Shown here: positions 36,746 through 46,229 of the stretch, piece after piece | Numbering within the stretch: the first letter of the stretch is position 1 | Layout: the number at the start of each line of letters is the position of its first letter | Assembly: GCA_004297485.1 (NCBI GenBank) | Contig: SCTM01000145.1 | Location: 1 to 64,000 of the forward strand | Reading direction: 5' to 3' | Origin: Rhodospirillaceae bacterium | GTDB taxonomy: Bacteria; Pseudomonadota; Alphaproteobacteria; Rhodospirillales; Rhodospirillaceae | Length of the DNA stretch: 64,000 nt | Made by a program: the position numbers and the translations under genes | Notes under the pieces: generated by a model | Seen by the model: the letters and a program-made list of their open reading frames with translations, nothing else | What the model was told of the DNA's origin: nothing | Database searches by the model: none

Positions 36746-38329
36746 ATGGCAAACGCCGACAAGACCGGCGGCTATATCACCGACACCACCTATGTGGCCG
36801 AGTTCTATGGTGATCACGCCCCCACCCATCTCAACCTGATCGCCGCCGGCAACGGTTTTCGCCCGCGCCCGCTCGACGCCGGATTCACGTGGTGCGATTA
36901 CGGCTGCGGCAATGGCGTCACCGCCAATGTTCTGGCGGGATGCTATCCCCAGGGCCGTTTTTACGGTGTAGATTTTCTGCCGGCCCACATCAGCGCCGCC
37001 GAGGTCATCGCCGTGCGCGGCGGACTGGACAACGCCACCTTCCTGACCAAGGGCTTCGCCGATCTGAAGGCCGACGACATACCGCCGCTCGACTTCGCCA
37101 CCATGCACGGAGTGCTGAGCTGGATCGATGATCCGACGCGGGACGCCGTGCTCGCCGACGCCGCCAAGCGCCTCAAGCCCGGCGGCCTGCTCATGACCGG
37201 CGCCAACGCCATGCCCGGCTGGGCGGCCAAGCTGCCCATGCGCAACATGGTCTATTCCCTCACCAAGGACGGCGCGAACACCATGACCCGGGCGGAAACG
37301 GGGCTCGCCTGGCTGCAGAAACTCAAAGCCGCCGAGGTGAAGTATTTCCGTGACAACCCGGCTCTGGCCGAGGCGGTGGACGATTTGGCGCGGCTCGATC
37401 TGCGCTACATGGCGCATGAGTATTTCAACCTGCATCTGCGCGCGTTCTATTTCGCCGAGCTGAACGCCATGATGGAAGCCAACGGCCTGCAGTTCGTGGG
37501 CAGCACGTTCATGTTCCTCAACATGGTCGATCTGGCCGTGCCGCAAAGCCTGCAGCAGGAATTCCGCCAGGCCAAGACGCGCGGCGAATTGGAAGCCAAG
37601 CGCGACTTCATCCGCAACGAGACATTCCGCCGCGACCTGTGGATCAAGGGCGAGCCCTTCAAGACCCAGGAGGAATGGCTGGAGGTCAACGAAGACCTGA
37701 TTTTCGGCACTCTCGTGCCCTTGGCGCAGATCGATCGTCAGGTGCCCTTCGGCGAGATCCAGGTGAGCTACGAGAACGGACCCGTGGCCGATCTTCTCGA
37801 AGCCGTGGCGGTTGGCGCCATTGATGTCCGCGACATGTTGAAGGTGCCGGGTTTCGGCGGCCTGTCGCCCTGGACCCGCGTCGACGCCGCGCGCCTACTG
37901 GTGGCGGGTGGCCAAGTCCACGCCTTCGCCAACCGCACCACCCAGAAGAAAATCGGGCGCGGCGCCAAACTCACCATGCCGCCCATCAATCGCGCGCTCA
38001 TCAAGGAATTGGGCATGCGCGCGCCGAAAGTGCCGTTGGCCGCGCTCAACGCCGGCACCGGCATCGAGCTTCCAAACGTGGACGCCATGCTGCTGCTGGC
38101 CATGTGCGACAAGGGCTGGGGCGGCGACGGCCTGAGCGTGTCCGCCCACAACGGTCCGATTCCCTTCGCCGCGCGCATGATGGCGGCGGAGGGCGGCGAC
38201 GTCATCGTCGGCGGCCGCGCCCTGCCACCGAAGGAAATCGAAGCCCTGTTGGCCAAACGCCTCAAGGACCTTGAGGACAACATGCTCGACAAGCTGGTGG
38301 AAATCGGGGTCGTGGGCGTGGAAAGTTAA
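36746..38329 (+). CDS. SAM methyltransferase with C-terminal regulatory domain
   Basis: 527 residues from the ATG at 36746, preceded by GGGAG. N-terminal class I methyltransferase domain: motif I WCDYGCGNGVTANVLAG (about 50-66), motif II YGVDFLPAHI, then FATMHGVLSWIDD. The remaining two thirds match the layout of the methyltransferase-regulatory-domain family (PF10119-like middle region, then a winged-helix-like C terminus). Its target is unknown; related proteins occur widely in proteobacteria beside unrelated genes. It has its own leader after the trxA terminator and converges with folC across a repeat-rich gap. Confidence 0.82.
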   Translation: MANADKTGGYITDTTYVAEFYGDHAPTHLNLIAAGNGFRPRPLDAGFTWCDYGCGNGVTANVLAGCYPQGRFYGVDFLPAHISAAEVIAVRGGLDNATFLTKGFADLKADDIPPLDFATMHGVLSWIDDPTRDAVLADAAKRLKPGGLLMTGANAMPGWAAKLPMRNMVYSLTKDGANTMTRAETGLAWLQKLKAAEVKYFRDNPALAEAVDDLARLDLRYMAHEYFNLHLRAFYFAELNAMMEANGLQFVGSTFMFLNMVDLAVPQSLQQEFRQAKTRGELEAKRDFIRNETFRRDLWIKGEPFKTQEEWLEVNEDLIFGTLVPLAQIDRQVPFGEIQVSYENGPVADLLEAVAVGAIDVRDMLKVPGFGGLSPWTRVDAARLLVAGGQVHAFANRTTQKKIGRGAKLTMPPINRALIKELGMRAPKVPLAALNAGTGIELPNVDAMLLLAMCDKGWGGDGLSVSAHNGPIPFAARMMAAEGGDVIVGGRALPPKEIEALLAKRLKDLEDNMLDKLVEIGVVGVES

Positions 38330-38369
38330 ATCGACAGTGCAGACGCGCCGTCGTGCCGTCGCCACACAC

Positions 38370-38550
38370 CCCAACTGTCGTCCCCGTGCTTGACACGGGG
38401 ACCCAGAGCATTGAAGCGATGTACGCCGCAGAAAAACTCTGGTTTCTCTGCATAGACCAGACCCCACAACCCTGGACCCTCGGCCCGCGCGCGAAGCGCG
38501 CAGTAGATTAAGATGGCGGGCCTTCGCCCGCCTGGCCCGAGGGTGACGGA
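38370..38550. repeat. Composite intergenic repeat between convergent genes
   Basis: Starts with a perfect hairpin GTCCCCGTG-CTTGA-CACGGGGAC (38380-38402), then CCTGGACCCTCGG and, further on, CCCGAGGGTGACGG. These two halves correspond to the simple repeat at 24035-24066, but are split here by an insert with two more hairpins (GCGCGCGAAGCGCGC and GGCGGGCCTTCGCCCGCC). It fills the 247-nt gap between the methyltransferase gene and folC and could end both transcripts. Confidence 0.75.
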
Positions 38551-38576
38551 CTGAGATAAGGCCGGCGCTTAACCCC

Positions 38577-39884
38577 TTACCCATTCTCCTTCAGCACTTC
38601 GCCCGCCAGGTAGAGCGCGCCGCAGATCAGCACGCGGGCGAAGGTTTTCGGATAATCCATGACGATGGCCGCCACCGCCTGCTGCACGCTGGCGGCGCGG
38701 CGCACGCTGGCGAAGCCCGCATTGGCCGCCGCCATGGCAAGCTCGGCGGCGGAATAGGAAATGGCGCTGCCGGGAATCTCTATCGTCGTCAGGCTGGTGG
38801 CGTGGTGCGCCAGCGGATGCAGAAAATCCTCCGCCGCTTTGGTGGAGAGCATGCCGCATACGAGATGCAGCGGCGCATCGGCCCATTGGTCGGCGGCGAG
38901 ATGGGCGAGCACCTGGCCGCCGCCCGCGTTATGTCCGCCATCAAGCCAAAGCTCCCACGCGTTGGGCAGGGTTTGCGCGAGCGGCCCCTTGGTCAGGCGT
39001 TGCGCCCGCGCCGGCCACACCACATTCTTCAAGCCCTGGCGCAGGGCGAAATCCGGAATCGCGATGCCGGATTGGTCCAGGGCCGCCAGGGCCGCGCCGG
39101 CATTTTCAATCTGGTGGCGGCCTGGCAAGGACGGACGCGGCACCGTCCACGATGCATGCTCGCCGGTGAAAAGGTATTTGCCTGCGCCACCGGCGGGCTC
39201 CATCCGCCAATTGCGGCCCTGCCATTTCATCATTGCGCCGATGCGCGTTGCCGCGGCGTCGATCACCGCCGCCGCATCGGGATGCTGCGCCACGGAGACG
39301 CAAGGAACGCCCGGCTTCATGATCGCGGCCTTTTCGGCGGCGATGGCGGCGACGGTGTCGCCCAGGAACTGGGTGTGATCCATGGAAATGGATGTGAGCA
39401 CCGTGACCAGGGGCTTGACCACAACGTTGGTGGCATCGAGGCGGCCGCCCATGCCGGTTTCCAGCAATGTCACGTCCGCCGGAATGCGGGCGAAGGCCAG
39501 AAACGCCGCCACGGTCGTAATCTCGAAGAACGTGATGGGGCGGCCCGCGTTGACCTCCTCGATATGTTCCAGGAGCGCGATCAGCAGGTCCTCGTCGATG
39601 AGCGATCCCACCAATCGAATGCGCTCGGTAAAACGCACCAGATGGGGCGAGGTATAGGCGTGTACCTTGTACCCGCCGGCCTCCAGCACCGCGCGCATGG
39701 TGGCGATGGTCGAGCCCTTGCCGTTGGTGCCCGCCACATGAATCACCGGCGGCAGTTTGTCCTGGGGATTGCCCAGATCGGCGAGCAGCCGCCGTACCCG
39801 ATCGAGCGAAAGGTCGATGAGCTTCGGATGGAGGCGCGTCATGCGCTCCAGCACCGCGTCGACGGGAGGTGGAGACATGGTCAT
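38577..39884 (-). CDS. folC: Folylpolyglutamate/dihydrofolate synthase
   Basis: Adds glutamate to dihydropteroate and to folates. 435 residues. The P-loop is HVAGTNGKGSTIATM, the omega-loop region TSPHLVRFTERIRL, and ITFFEITTVAAFLAF the conserved helix; LETGMGGRLDATNVV binds Mg-ATP. The C-terminal domain has LWLDGGHNAGG. In relatives accD lies directly upstream, but here an alpha/beta-hydrolase gene sits between them. Confidence 0.95.
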   Translation of the reverse strand: MTMSPPPVDAVLERMTRLHPKLIDLSLDRVRRLLADLGNPQDKLPPVIHVAGTNGKGSTIATMRAVLEAGGYKVHAYTSPHLVRFTERIRLVGSLIDEDLLIALLEHIEEVNAGRPITFFEITTVAAFLAFARIPADVTLLETGMGGRLDATNVVVKPLVTVLTSISMDHTQFLGDTVAAIAAEKAAIMKPGVPCVSVAQHPDAAAVIDAAATRIGAMMKWQGRNWRMEPAGGAGKYLFTGEHASWTVPRPSLPGRHQIENAGAALAALDQSGIAIPDFALRQGLKNVVWPARAQRLTKGPLAQTLPNAWELWLDGGHNAGGGQVLAHLAADQWADAPLHLVCGMLSTKAAEDFLHPLAHHATSLTTIEIPGSAISYSAAELAMAAANAGFASVRRAASVQQAVAAIVMDYPKTFARVLICGALYLAGEVLKENG

Positions 39885-39937
39885 GAAAGCGGCCGTCGAA
39901 ACATTCTCACAAAGAGATCACCCCTGGGTGCAGAGCC

Positions 39938-40855
39938 TCAGGGCTTCGCCATCAGAAATTTCCGGACCATCGCGACGGTCGCGGCAGGATTCTCCTCCAT
40001 GATCCAATGGCCGGACTCCGGCACCACACCTTCTTGTACGTCTGTAGCGGCAGCCCGCATGACCGTGGCCATCATTGGTCCAAAGGATTTCTCCCCGCCG
40101 ATGGCGAACACCGGCATCGCGAGCTTACCGCCGTCGGCCATGAACGCCTTGTTATCGATCGCATCCTGGTCAAAGGCGGCAAACTGGGCAAAGCCGGAGT
40201 GCATGGCGCCGGGAAGCGCGTAGAGTTCGGCATAGTGTTGACGCGCTTCCTCTGTGAAGCGAGAGGGCGTTGCCGAGAACTCATTCCAGAAACGGTCAAG
40301 ATAGATTCGCTCGCGGCCCGCGACCAAGCGCTCCATGTCCGGGCCGCCAAAGCGGAAATGCCAAAGCAGCGGATTCTTGAGGATTTCCTCCCATGGGCCG
40401 ATTCCTGGTATGGGGGCATCAATCAGCACCATGCGCTTTACCCGAGAGCGATTTTGCGCGGCGAATGCAAATCCGACCATGTTACCGATGTCATGGGCAA
40501 CAACGTCGACCTTCTTAATTTTCAGGGTGTCGAGCACACCGACAACATCGCCTGACTGATTTTTTTTGTCGAAGCCGCCCGCGGGCTTTGACGACAAGCC
40601 CAAACCCCGCAAGTCGGGCACGACAACCGTGTGGTCACGCGCCAGATCGGCGGCCATGGGCACCCACATGTCGCCGGTTTCGCCGTAGCCATGGAGGAGA
40701 ATCACGGCCGGCCCCTTGCCACCGACACGCACATGGATCGTCGTGCCGTTGGTTTGAATATCGAGCGTCTTAAATGCGGGCGGAAACGTGAAGGTTTGCG
40801 CAAATGCCGGATGGAGCAAACAGCACATCAACAGAGTAGATAAAATCGCGCGCAT
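39938..40855 (-). CDS. Exported alpha/beta hydrolase, epoxide-hydrolase-like
   Basis: 305 residues with a signal peptide (cleavage near PAFAQ at residue 20), so periplasmic. Oxyanion-hole motif ILLHGYGETG, and a nucleophile elbow VVAHDIGNMVGF in which the nucleophile is D122, not Ser. This is the pattern of epoxide hydrolases and haloalkane dehalogenases. The catalytic His is in PESGHWIMEE. It separates folC from accD, which are normally adjacent. Its substrate is unknown; detoxification of an epoxide or ester is plausible. Confidence 0.87.
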   Translation of the reverse strand: MRAILSTLLMCCLLHPAFAQTFTFPPAFKTLDIQTNGTTIHVRVGGKGPAVILLHGYGETGDMWVPMAADLARDHTVVVPDLRGLGLSSKPAGGFDKKNQSGDVVGVLDTLKIKKVDVVAHDIGNMVGFAFAAQNRSRVKRMVLIDAPIPGIGPWEEILKNPLLWHFRFGGPDMERLVAGRERIYLDRFWNEFSATPSRFTEEARQHYAELYALPGAMHSGFAQFAAFDQDAIDNKAFMADGGKLAMPVFAIGGEKSFGPMMATVMRAAATDVQEGVVPESGHWIMEENPAATVAMVRKFLMAKP

Positions 40856-40910
40856 GACATCCCCTCAGGCTGGACGTGGCCCTGATAGACATTATCGAGA
40901 AGCGTCGAAC

Positions 40911-41882
40911 TTATTCGCCTTCGTCCGGCTCGAACACGTCAGGGATCGACGGATCGGGCGGCGCGCCGGCAAGGCTTTCCACCGGACGGCGGCGGCGCGC
41001 GCCGGGTGTGGGGTTCACGGCTTCGGCTGCGGGGTTGGCGTGCAACAGCAGACCAAGCACCTGGATCAGCTTGGCGCGCAGTTCGTTACGCGGCACCACC
41101 ATATCCACCATGCCATGTTCCATGAGGTATTCGGAACGTTGGAATCCCTCGGGCAGTTTTTCGCGAATGGTCTGCTCGATCACCCGCTGTCCGGCAAAGC
41201 CGATGATAGCTCCGGGCTCGGCGATGGCGATATCGCCCAGCATGGCGAAGGACGCCGTGACGCCGCCGGTGGTGGGATCGGTCAGCACGACGATATAAGG
41301 CAGGCCGTGCTCGCGCACTTTCTCGATGGCCGCCGTGGTACGCGCGAGCTGCATGAGGGACAGAATGCCTTCCTGCATGCGGGCGCCGCCGGAGGACGGC
41401 ATGACGATCAGCGGCACGTGCTGAAGCACCGCCAGCTCCGAGGCGGCGATGAGCGCCTCGCCCACGGCAGCACCCATGGACCCGCCCATGAAGTCGAACT
41501 CGAATACGGCGAGCACCACGCCCAGGCCGCCCATGGTGCCATGGGCGACGACAACGGCGTCATCAAGTCCGGTCTTGGTCTGGGATTCCTTGAGCCGCTC
41601 TACATAACGCTTGCGGTCCTTGAAGCGCAGCGGGTCCACCGCCACGGCGCGGACCTCGATTTCGGTCCACGCGCCGTTATCGAACATCATGCGTAGGCGG
41701 TCCCGCGCCGGCATGCGCATGTGATGGCCGCAATGGGTGCAGACGCGGAGATTTTTCTCCAGCTCGCGATGGAACACCATCTCGCTGCATTTGGGGCACT
41801 GATGCCAGAGATTGTCGGGCACCTCTTTGGGGCGCACGAGTTTCTGGATCTTGGGCCGGACAAAATTGGTGAGCCAATTCAT
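40911..41882 (-). CDS. accD: Acetyl-CoA carboxylase carboxyltransferase, beta subunit
   Basis: Makes malonyl-CoA with AccA, AccB and AccC. 323 residues. N-terminal C4 zinc ribbon [12 protein letters not shown]...VCTHCGHH, then the crotonase-like core with [12 protein letters not shown] and [16 protein letters not shown]. The C terminus carries a proline/alanine-rich tail of about 40 residues. Located downstream of trpA in the minus-strand metabolic series. Confidence 0.97.
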   Translation of the reverse strand: MNWLTNFVRPKIQKLVRPKEVPDNLWHQCPKCSEMVFHRELEKNLRVCTHCGHHMRMPARDRLRMMFDNGAWTEIEVRAVAVDPLRFKDRKRYVERLKESQTKTGLDDAVVVAHGTMGGLGVVLAVFEFDFMGGSMGAAVGEALIAASELAVLQHVPLIVMPSSGGARMQEGILSLMQLARTTAAIEKVREHGLPYIVVLTDPTTGGVTASFAMLGDIAIAEPGAIIGFAGQRVIEQTIREKLPEGFQRSEYLMEHGMVDMVVPRNELRAKLIQVLGLLLHANPAAEAVNPTPGARRRRPVESLAGAPPDPSIPDVFEPDEGE

Positions 41883-41972
41883 GGACGGTGTCCTTCCATC
41901 GCTTGCAACGTCATAATATAGACTGCCAATCGGTGCACGTCACGCTCGTGGAACAGCCCGCCAAACCGGGAT

Positions 41973-42011
41973 GCGCATGTTAGAATCGGACCACTAGAAT
42001 CGAACCACTAG
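41973..42011 (+). repeat. TTAGAATC repeat with a 14-nt tandem duplication
   Basis: GCGCATGTTAGAATCGGACC matches the right arm at 16238-16263. The second half is duplicated in tandem: TAGAATCGGACCAC (41981-41994) then TAGAATCGAACCAC (41995-42008). It lies between trpA and accD, ending 6 nt before the trpA stop codon. Confidence 0.75.
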
Positions 42012-42017
42012 GGACGG

Positions 42018-42863
42018 TTAACGCCGGGCCGCGCGCACCCCATCCGACAGAGATTTAACGAACGCCAGCACCTTGGCGGCAAGACCGGGGGTTGGCGTAC
42101 CATCAGCGTTAAGATTCTTGGCGATGATGTCGACGATGGCCGAGCCCACCACCGCGGCATCAGCGTGGGCGGCGATGGCGCGCGCCGCATCAGGAGTGCG
42201 GATGCCGAACCCCACGACAATTGGCAAGTCGGTGTGACGGCGCAGCCGCTTTACCGCGTCGCCCACGGCATGTTCGTCGGCGCTCTTGGTGCCGGTGATG
42301 CCGGTGACGGCAACGTGGTAGATAAATCCCGACGCGCGCCGAACGATGGTCGGCAGGCGCTGGTCGCCCGATGTGGGCGCCGTGAGGAAAATCAGATGCA
42401 GACCAAGGGGGCGCAAATGCACGTCCAGTTCCTCGGCCTCTTCCGGCGGCAGATCGACGACGATCACGCCGTCCACACCGGCGGCGACAGCGGCCTTGGC
42501 GAAAACGGCGGGGCCCATGTGATAGATGGGATTGTAGTAGCCCATGAGCACGATGGGCGTATCCGCATCGGCGCGGCGAAAGTCAGTGACGGCTTCGAGC
42601 ACGTCGCGTACGGAAGTGTTGTGCTTGAGGGAACGCTGGCTTGAAGCCTGGACGGACGGACCGTCGGCCATGGGATCGGAGAACGGCATGCCCACTTCGA
42701 TCACATCGGCGCCCGCCTTGGGCAGTCCGGCGAAAATCTCGCGGAAGACGTCGGGCGTCGGGTCGTTGGCCGTGACGAATGCCACCAGCCCCGCGTGTTT
42801 CTCCTCACGAAGCTTGGCGAAGCGGCGGGCGAGACGATCGGTGGCGATGGTTGCGTCTTTCAC
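42018..42863 (-). CDS. trpA: Tryptophan synthase alpha chain
   Basis: Cleaves indole-3-glycerol phosphate to indole. 281 residues from the GTG at 42863, which has GGGAG 8 nt upstream and overlaps the trpB stop (GTGA). The catalytic Glu is in [16 protein letters not shown] and the Asp in [12 protein letters not shown]; loop VTGITGTKS is present. Translationally coupled to trpB, its partner in the alpha2-beta2 complex. Confidence 0.97.
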   Translation of the reverse strand: MKDATIATDRLARRFAKLREEKHAGLVAFVTANDPTPDVFREIFAGLPKAGADVIEVGMPFSDPMADGPSVQASSQRSLKHNTSVRDVLEAVTDFRRADADTPIVLMGYYNPIYHMGPAVFAKAAVAAGVDGVIVVDLPPEEAEELDVHLRPLGLHLIFLTAPTSGDQRLPTIVRRASGFIYHVAVTGITGTKSADEHAVGDAVKRLRRHTDLPIVVGFGIRTPDAARAIAAHADAAVVGSAIVDIIAKNLNADGTPTPGLAAKVLAFVKSLSDGVRAARR

Positions 42864-44080
42864 AAGGACGCTCCCAGCACTTCGGCGACGGTGAATACGT
42901 CCTTGTCGCCGCGACCGCACATGTTCATGACCAGGAGATCGGTCTTGGGCAATGTGGGTGCCAGCTTCATGACATGGGCCAGGGCATGGGCCGGCTCAAG
43001 CGCCGGAAGAATGCCCTCGATCCGCGAGCACAATTGGAACGCCGCCAGCGCTTCCGTATCAGTGATGGAAACGTAGTTGGCGCGGCCCTGATCATGAAGC
43101 CACGCGTGTTCAGGGCCGATGCCGGGATAGTCGAGACCGGCGGATATGGAGTGGGCGTCCGTGATCTGGCCGTTCTCGTCTTGAAGCAAATACGTGCGGT
43201 TGCCGTGAAGCACGCCGGGACTGCCGCCGGTAATGGAGGCCGCGTGCTGGCCGCTGGCGAGTCCTTTGCCCGCCGCCTCGACGCCGTAGATTTTCACCGA
43301 CGGGTCATCGAGGAATGGATGGAACAGGCCGATGGCGTTGGAGCCGCCGCCGACCGCCGCCACCAGATGATCGGGCAGACGGCCCTCCATCTCCTGCATC
43401 TGGCTGCGGACTTCGATGCCGATGATGGATTGGAAGTCGCGCACCATGGTCGGATAAGGATGAGGACCGGCCGCCGTGCCGATCAGGTAGTAGGTGTCGT
43501 CCACATTGGCGACCCAGTCGCGCAAGGCTTCGTTCATGGCGTCCTTGAGGGTGGCGTTGCCCTTTTCCACGGGACGCACTTCGGCGCCCAGCAACTGCAT
43601 GCGAAAGACATTGGGTTTCTGGCGCTCGATGTCCTTGGCGCCCATATAGACCACGCACTTGAGACCGAAGCGCGCACACACCGTCGCTGTCGCAACGCCG
43701 TGCTGGCCGGCGCCGGTTTCGGCGATGATGCGGTTCTTACCCATGCGCCGGGCGACAAGAATTTGCCCGAGGCAATTGTTGATCTTGTGCGAGCCGGTGT
43801 GATTGAGTTCGTCGCGCTTGAAATACACCTTGGCGCCGCCCAGGTGTTCGGTCAGGCGCGGCGCGAAATACAATGGGCTCGGACGGCCGGCATAATGGGT
43901 GTTGAGATGGGCCAGTTCAGCCTTGAAGGCCGGATCGACCTTGGCGGCATTGTAGGCCTTCTCCAGGTCGAGGATCAGCGGCATCAAGGTCTCGGCGACG
44001 TAACGGCCGCCGAACAGGCCGAAGTGGCCGTTGTCATCGACACCGCCGCGATACGTGTTCCGAGGTTCGACCTTCGTCAT
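42860..44080 (-). CDS. trpB: Tryptophan synthase beta chain
   Basis: Condenses indole and serine using PLP. 406 residues from the ATG at 44080 (MTKVEPRN), preceded by AGGA. The Schiff-base lysine is K99 in [22 protein letters not shown] and the phosphate-binding GGGSNAIG are conserved. Overlaps trpA by 4 nt. A 138-nt gap to trpF may hold a promoter. Confidence 0.97.
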   Translation of the reverse strand: MTKVEPRNTYRGGVDDNGHFGLFGGRYVAETLMPLILDLEKAYNAAKVDPAFKAELAHLNTHYAGRPSPLYFAPRLTEHLGGAKVYFKRDELNHTGSHKINNCLGQILVARRMGKNRIIAETGAGQHGVATATVCARFGLKCVVYMGAKDIERQKPNVFRMQLLGAEVRPVEKGNATLKDAMNEALRDWVANVDDTYYLIGTAAGPHPYPTMVRDFQSIIGIEVRSQMQEMEGRLPDHLVAAVGGGSNAIGLFHPFLDDPSVKIYGVEAAGKGLASGQHAASITGGSPGVLHGNRTYLLQDENGQITDAHSISAGLDYPGIGPEHAWLHDQGRANYVSITDTEALAAFQLCSRIEGILPALEPAHALAHVMKLAPTLPKTDLLVMNMCGRGDKDVFTVAEVLGASL

Positions 44081-44218
44081 CGGTAATTCCTGTGGGGCCG
44101 GGTCCCGTGGAGCCGGGCCAACCCATTGCGAAGGCGCTTTATACTCCAGCAAGGCCCTCGGCCAAATCGAAATACGCCCCTGGCCGCCCGGTGCGATACC
44201 CTTGAATCCGTTAGTGTT

Positions 44219-44884
44219 TCAGCCCAGTCGGGCGGCCGCCACCGCGGCGAGGAATGCGCGGATTTTGGCGGGGCTCTTGACGCCGGGGTTGGATTCGACC
44301 CCGGACGAGACATCGACGATGGTCGCACCGGACTGAGCGATAGCCGTCGCCACATTGTCCCGCGTCAGACCGCCGGCCAACATCCATGGCACGGGGCCGG
44401 TATAGGACCGCACCAATTTCCAGTCGAAGGCGACCGCGTTGCCGCCGGGACGAGTGGCCCCCGGCGGCGGTCTGGCGTCGAACATCAGCATGTCGGCGCG
44501 ATCTTCATAGGCGCGGGCGCGGTGAACGTCCCCGGCGCTCGCAACGCCGAGAACCTTCATCGCCGGAAGACCGGTGCGGCGCTTGATCTCATCCACGCGC
44601 TCGGGCGCCTCATTGCCATGAAGCTGGAGCATGCCGAGCCCCACACGGTCGGTCACCATGGTGATGTCGGCGTCGGTGGGGTCAACGAACAGACCGACCG
44701 CGATCACCGGGCGCGGCACGCGCGCGACCAATGCAGCCGCTTGATCGAGATCGACGAAGCGCGGCGAGCGGCGATAGAACACAAAGCCTACGTAGGCGGC
44801 GCCCGCATCTAGGGCCGCGTCGAGACCGCGTCGATCGTTGAGGCCGCAGATTTTGACTTTGACCAAGCCGCGAGCGGTCGTCAT
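44219..44884 (-). CDS. trpF: Phosphoribosylanthranilate isomerase
   Basis: Third step of tryptophan synthesis; TIM barrel of 221 residues from the ATG at 44884. VKVKICGLNDRRGLD at the N terminus has the catalytic Cys (KICG), GFVFYRRSPRFV follows, and MLAGGLTRDNV is the phosphate-binding end with the catalytic Asp region IVDVSSGVESNPG. It starts 4 nt after the pyrF stop, so pyrF and trpF are co-transcribed. Confidence 0.95.
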   Translation of the reverse strand: MTTARGLVKVKICGLNDRRGLDAALDAGAAYVGFVFYRRSPRFVDLDQAAALVARVPRPVIAVGLFVDPTDADITMVTDRVGLGMLQLHGNEAPERVDEIKRRTGLPAMKVLGVASAGDVHRARAYEDRADMLMFDARPPPGATRPGGNAVAFDWKLVRSYTGPVPWMLAGGLTRDNVATAIAQSGATIVDVSSGVESNPGVKSPAKIRAFLAAVAAARLG

Positions 44885-44888
44885 GGCA

Positions 44889-45617
44889 TTAGTCCGTGGG
44901 GCCGAGGTCGGACGCGATCCGGCCGGCGGCCTCCGCCGGATCGGACGCGCCCGTGATGGGACGTCCGACCACAAGATAACTGGCGCCCGCCGCCATCGCC
45001 TCGACGGGCGTCATGATCCGTTTCTGATCGTTGGCGGCAGCCCACAACGGGCGCACGCCCGGTGTGATGAGCAAAAAATCGGGGCCGAGATCAGCACGCA
45101 GCACAGCCGCTTCGTGGGGACTGCAGACCACGCCGTCGAGACCGGAACTTTGTGCGAGCGCCGCGAGGCGCCGCACCTGATCGAGCACGGCGCCGCTCAC
45201 GCCTGTTTCCGCGAGATCGCCGTCGTCGAAACTTGTCAGCACCGTAACGCCGACCACTAAGGGATGGGAGCCCACGACTTCATAGGCGGTATCGGTCGCG
45301 GCTTTGACGGCGGCTTGCATCATCGCTTTGCCGCCGACCGCATGAACCGTGATCATGAAGGGTTTGAGCGGCACCACCGACCGCACCGCGCCCGCCACCG
45401 TGTTGGGAATGTCGTGAAACTTGAGATCGAGAAACAGTGGCAGGTCCGAGGCGGCCGCCACTTCGGCAAGACCCTTGGGACCATGGGCATTGAAGAACTG
45501 CAACCCAAGCTTCACGCCGCCGACGGCTTCGGCGAGCCGCGCGGCCAAGGTCGTCGCGGTTCCCAAATCGTCGGTGTCGATGGCGCAGAAAACCGGATTG
45601 CGCAGTGAAGCGGTCAT
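44889..45617 (-). CDS. pyrF: Orotidine 5'-phosphate decarboxylase
   Basis: Last step of UMP synthesis. 242 residues from the ATG at 45617 (MTASLRNP). Substrate and catalytic residues: FCAIDTDD, VKLGLQFF and the signature LFLDLKFHDIPNTV with the catalytic Asp-Lys-x-x-Asp array. The C-terminal phosphate site GASYLVVGRPITGA is present. It heads the pyrF-trpF pair; upstream is a palindromic repeat. Confidence 0.95.
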   Translation of the reverse strand: MTASLRNPVFCAIDTDDLGTATTLAARLAEAVGGVKLGLQFFNAHGPKGLAEVAAASDLPLFLDLKFHDIPNTVAGAVRSVVPLKPFMITVHAVGGKAMMQAAVKAATDTAYEVVGSHPLVVGVTVLTSFDDGDLAETGVSGAVLDQVRRLAALAQSSGLDGVVCSPHEAAVLRADLGPDFLLITPGVRPLWAAANDQKRIMTPVEAMAAGASYLVVGRPITGASDPAEAAGRIASDLGPTD

Positions 45618-45664
45618 GGCGTCTCTCGGTATAGGAAACGGGCGTTGTTGTGGCACCAGCGTTT

Positions 45665-45762
45665 TAGAGCATGTTCCGGAAAAGGGGGAACCGGCCCGCC
45701 GACGAAGCCGGCTTTTTTAACATAGAGCGCGCCTTCGCGCGCGGGCGGTCGGAACATGCTCT
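45665..45762. repeat. GGAAAAG palindromic repeat, copy B, with an internal insert
   Basis: Ends are AGAGCATGTTCC (from 45666) and GGAACATGCTCT (to 45762), an inverted repeat of the GGAAAAGTGG family. The inner part differs from other copies: a CCGGC...GCCGG hairpin followed by TTTTTTAA (45691-45719), then GCGCGCCTTCGCGCGC. The T-run would suit a plus-strand terminator, but no plus-strand gene ends here. Confidence 0.75.
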
Positions 45763-45864
45763 CAGTATTTGAATTTGAGACCTTCTTATCCGGCCAGGTG
45801 ATTCCACCGGGCCGGGAAGGGCTCCAAAGCACCAGATCATTCGACGTACGTTGCGTGTCCGGCG

Positions 45865-46161
45865 TCAGTCCTCTCCCGCCTTTGCCGTCATGCGCGCGCG
45901 GCCGAGGCTCTGCTCCAGATCCCGCACCTCGTTCCGCAGGCGTCGCCGCTCGCGCCGAACCGAACCGGCCGCCAGCCACGTGGCGATCATGCCGGCAATG
46001 AACCCTACCAGCACCGCCAGCAGCACGACCGCGTAGACGCCGAGGGTCACTTGGAACGGCAACGGCCACAGGGTGATTTCCACCTCCGCCCGGTTCGATA
46101 CGGCGAACAGGACGACGACCAGGGCGACGATGACGGCGATGATGGTATTGACGAAACGCAC
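45865..46161 (-). CDS. lapA: LapA-family inner-membrane protein
   Basis: 98 residues. Two TM helices (about 4-24 and 41-63) joined by a short periplasmic loop with EVEITLWPLPFQVTLG, then a charged coiled-coil-like cytoplasmic tail (RRERRRLRNEVRDLEQSLGRAR). This matches the LapA/DUF1049 family; E. coli LapA is linked to LPS assembly regulation together with LapB. It lies between pyrF and ihfB; no lapB-like TPR gene follows. Confidence 0.82.
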   Translation of the reverse strand: MRFVNTIIAVIVALVVVLFAVSNRAEVEITLWPLPFQVTLGVYAVVLLAVLVGFIAGMIATWLAAGSVRRERRRLRNEVRDLEQSLGRARMTAKAGED

Positions 46162-46229
46162 GGTCGATCACGCGCAATGAGAGCCCCGCCCCGGCACAAG
46201 CCAAAAGCGGCGTGAGAGGTCGAGGACCC

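Noticed and set aside
45691-45719. Hairpin plus T-run as a plus-strand terminator
   Set aside because: No plus-strand gene ends here; it lies inside a repeat and is best explained as part of that element.
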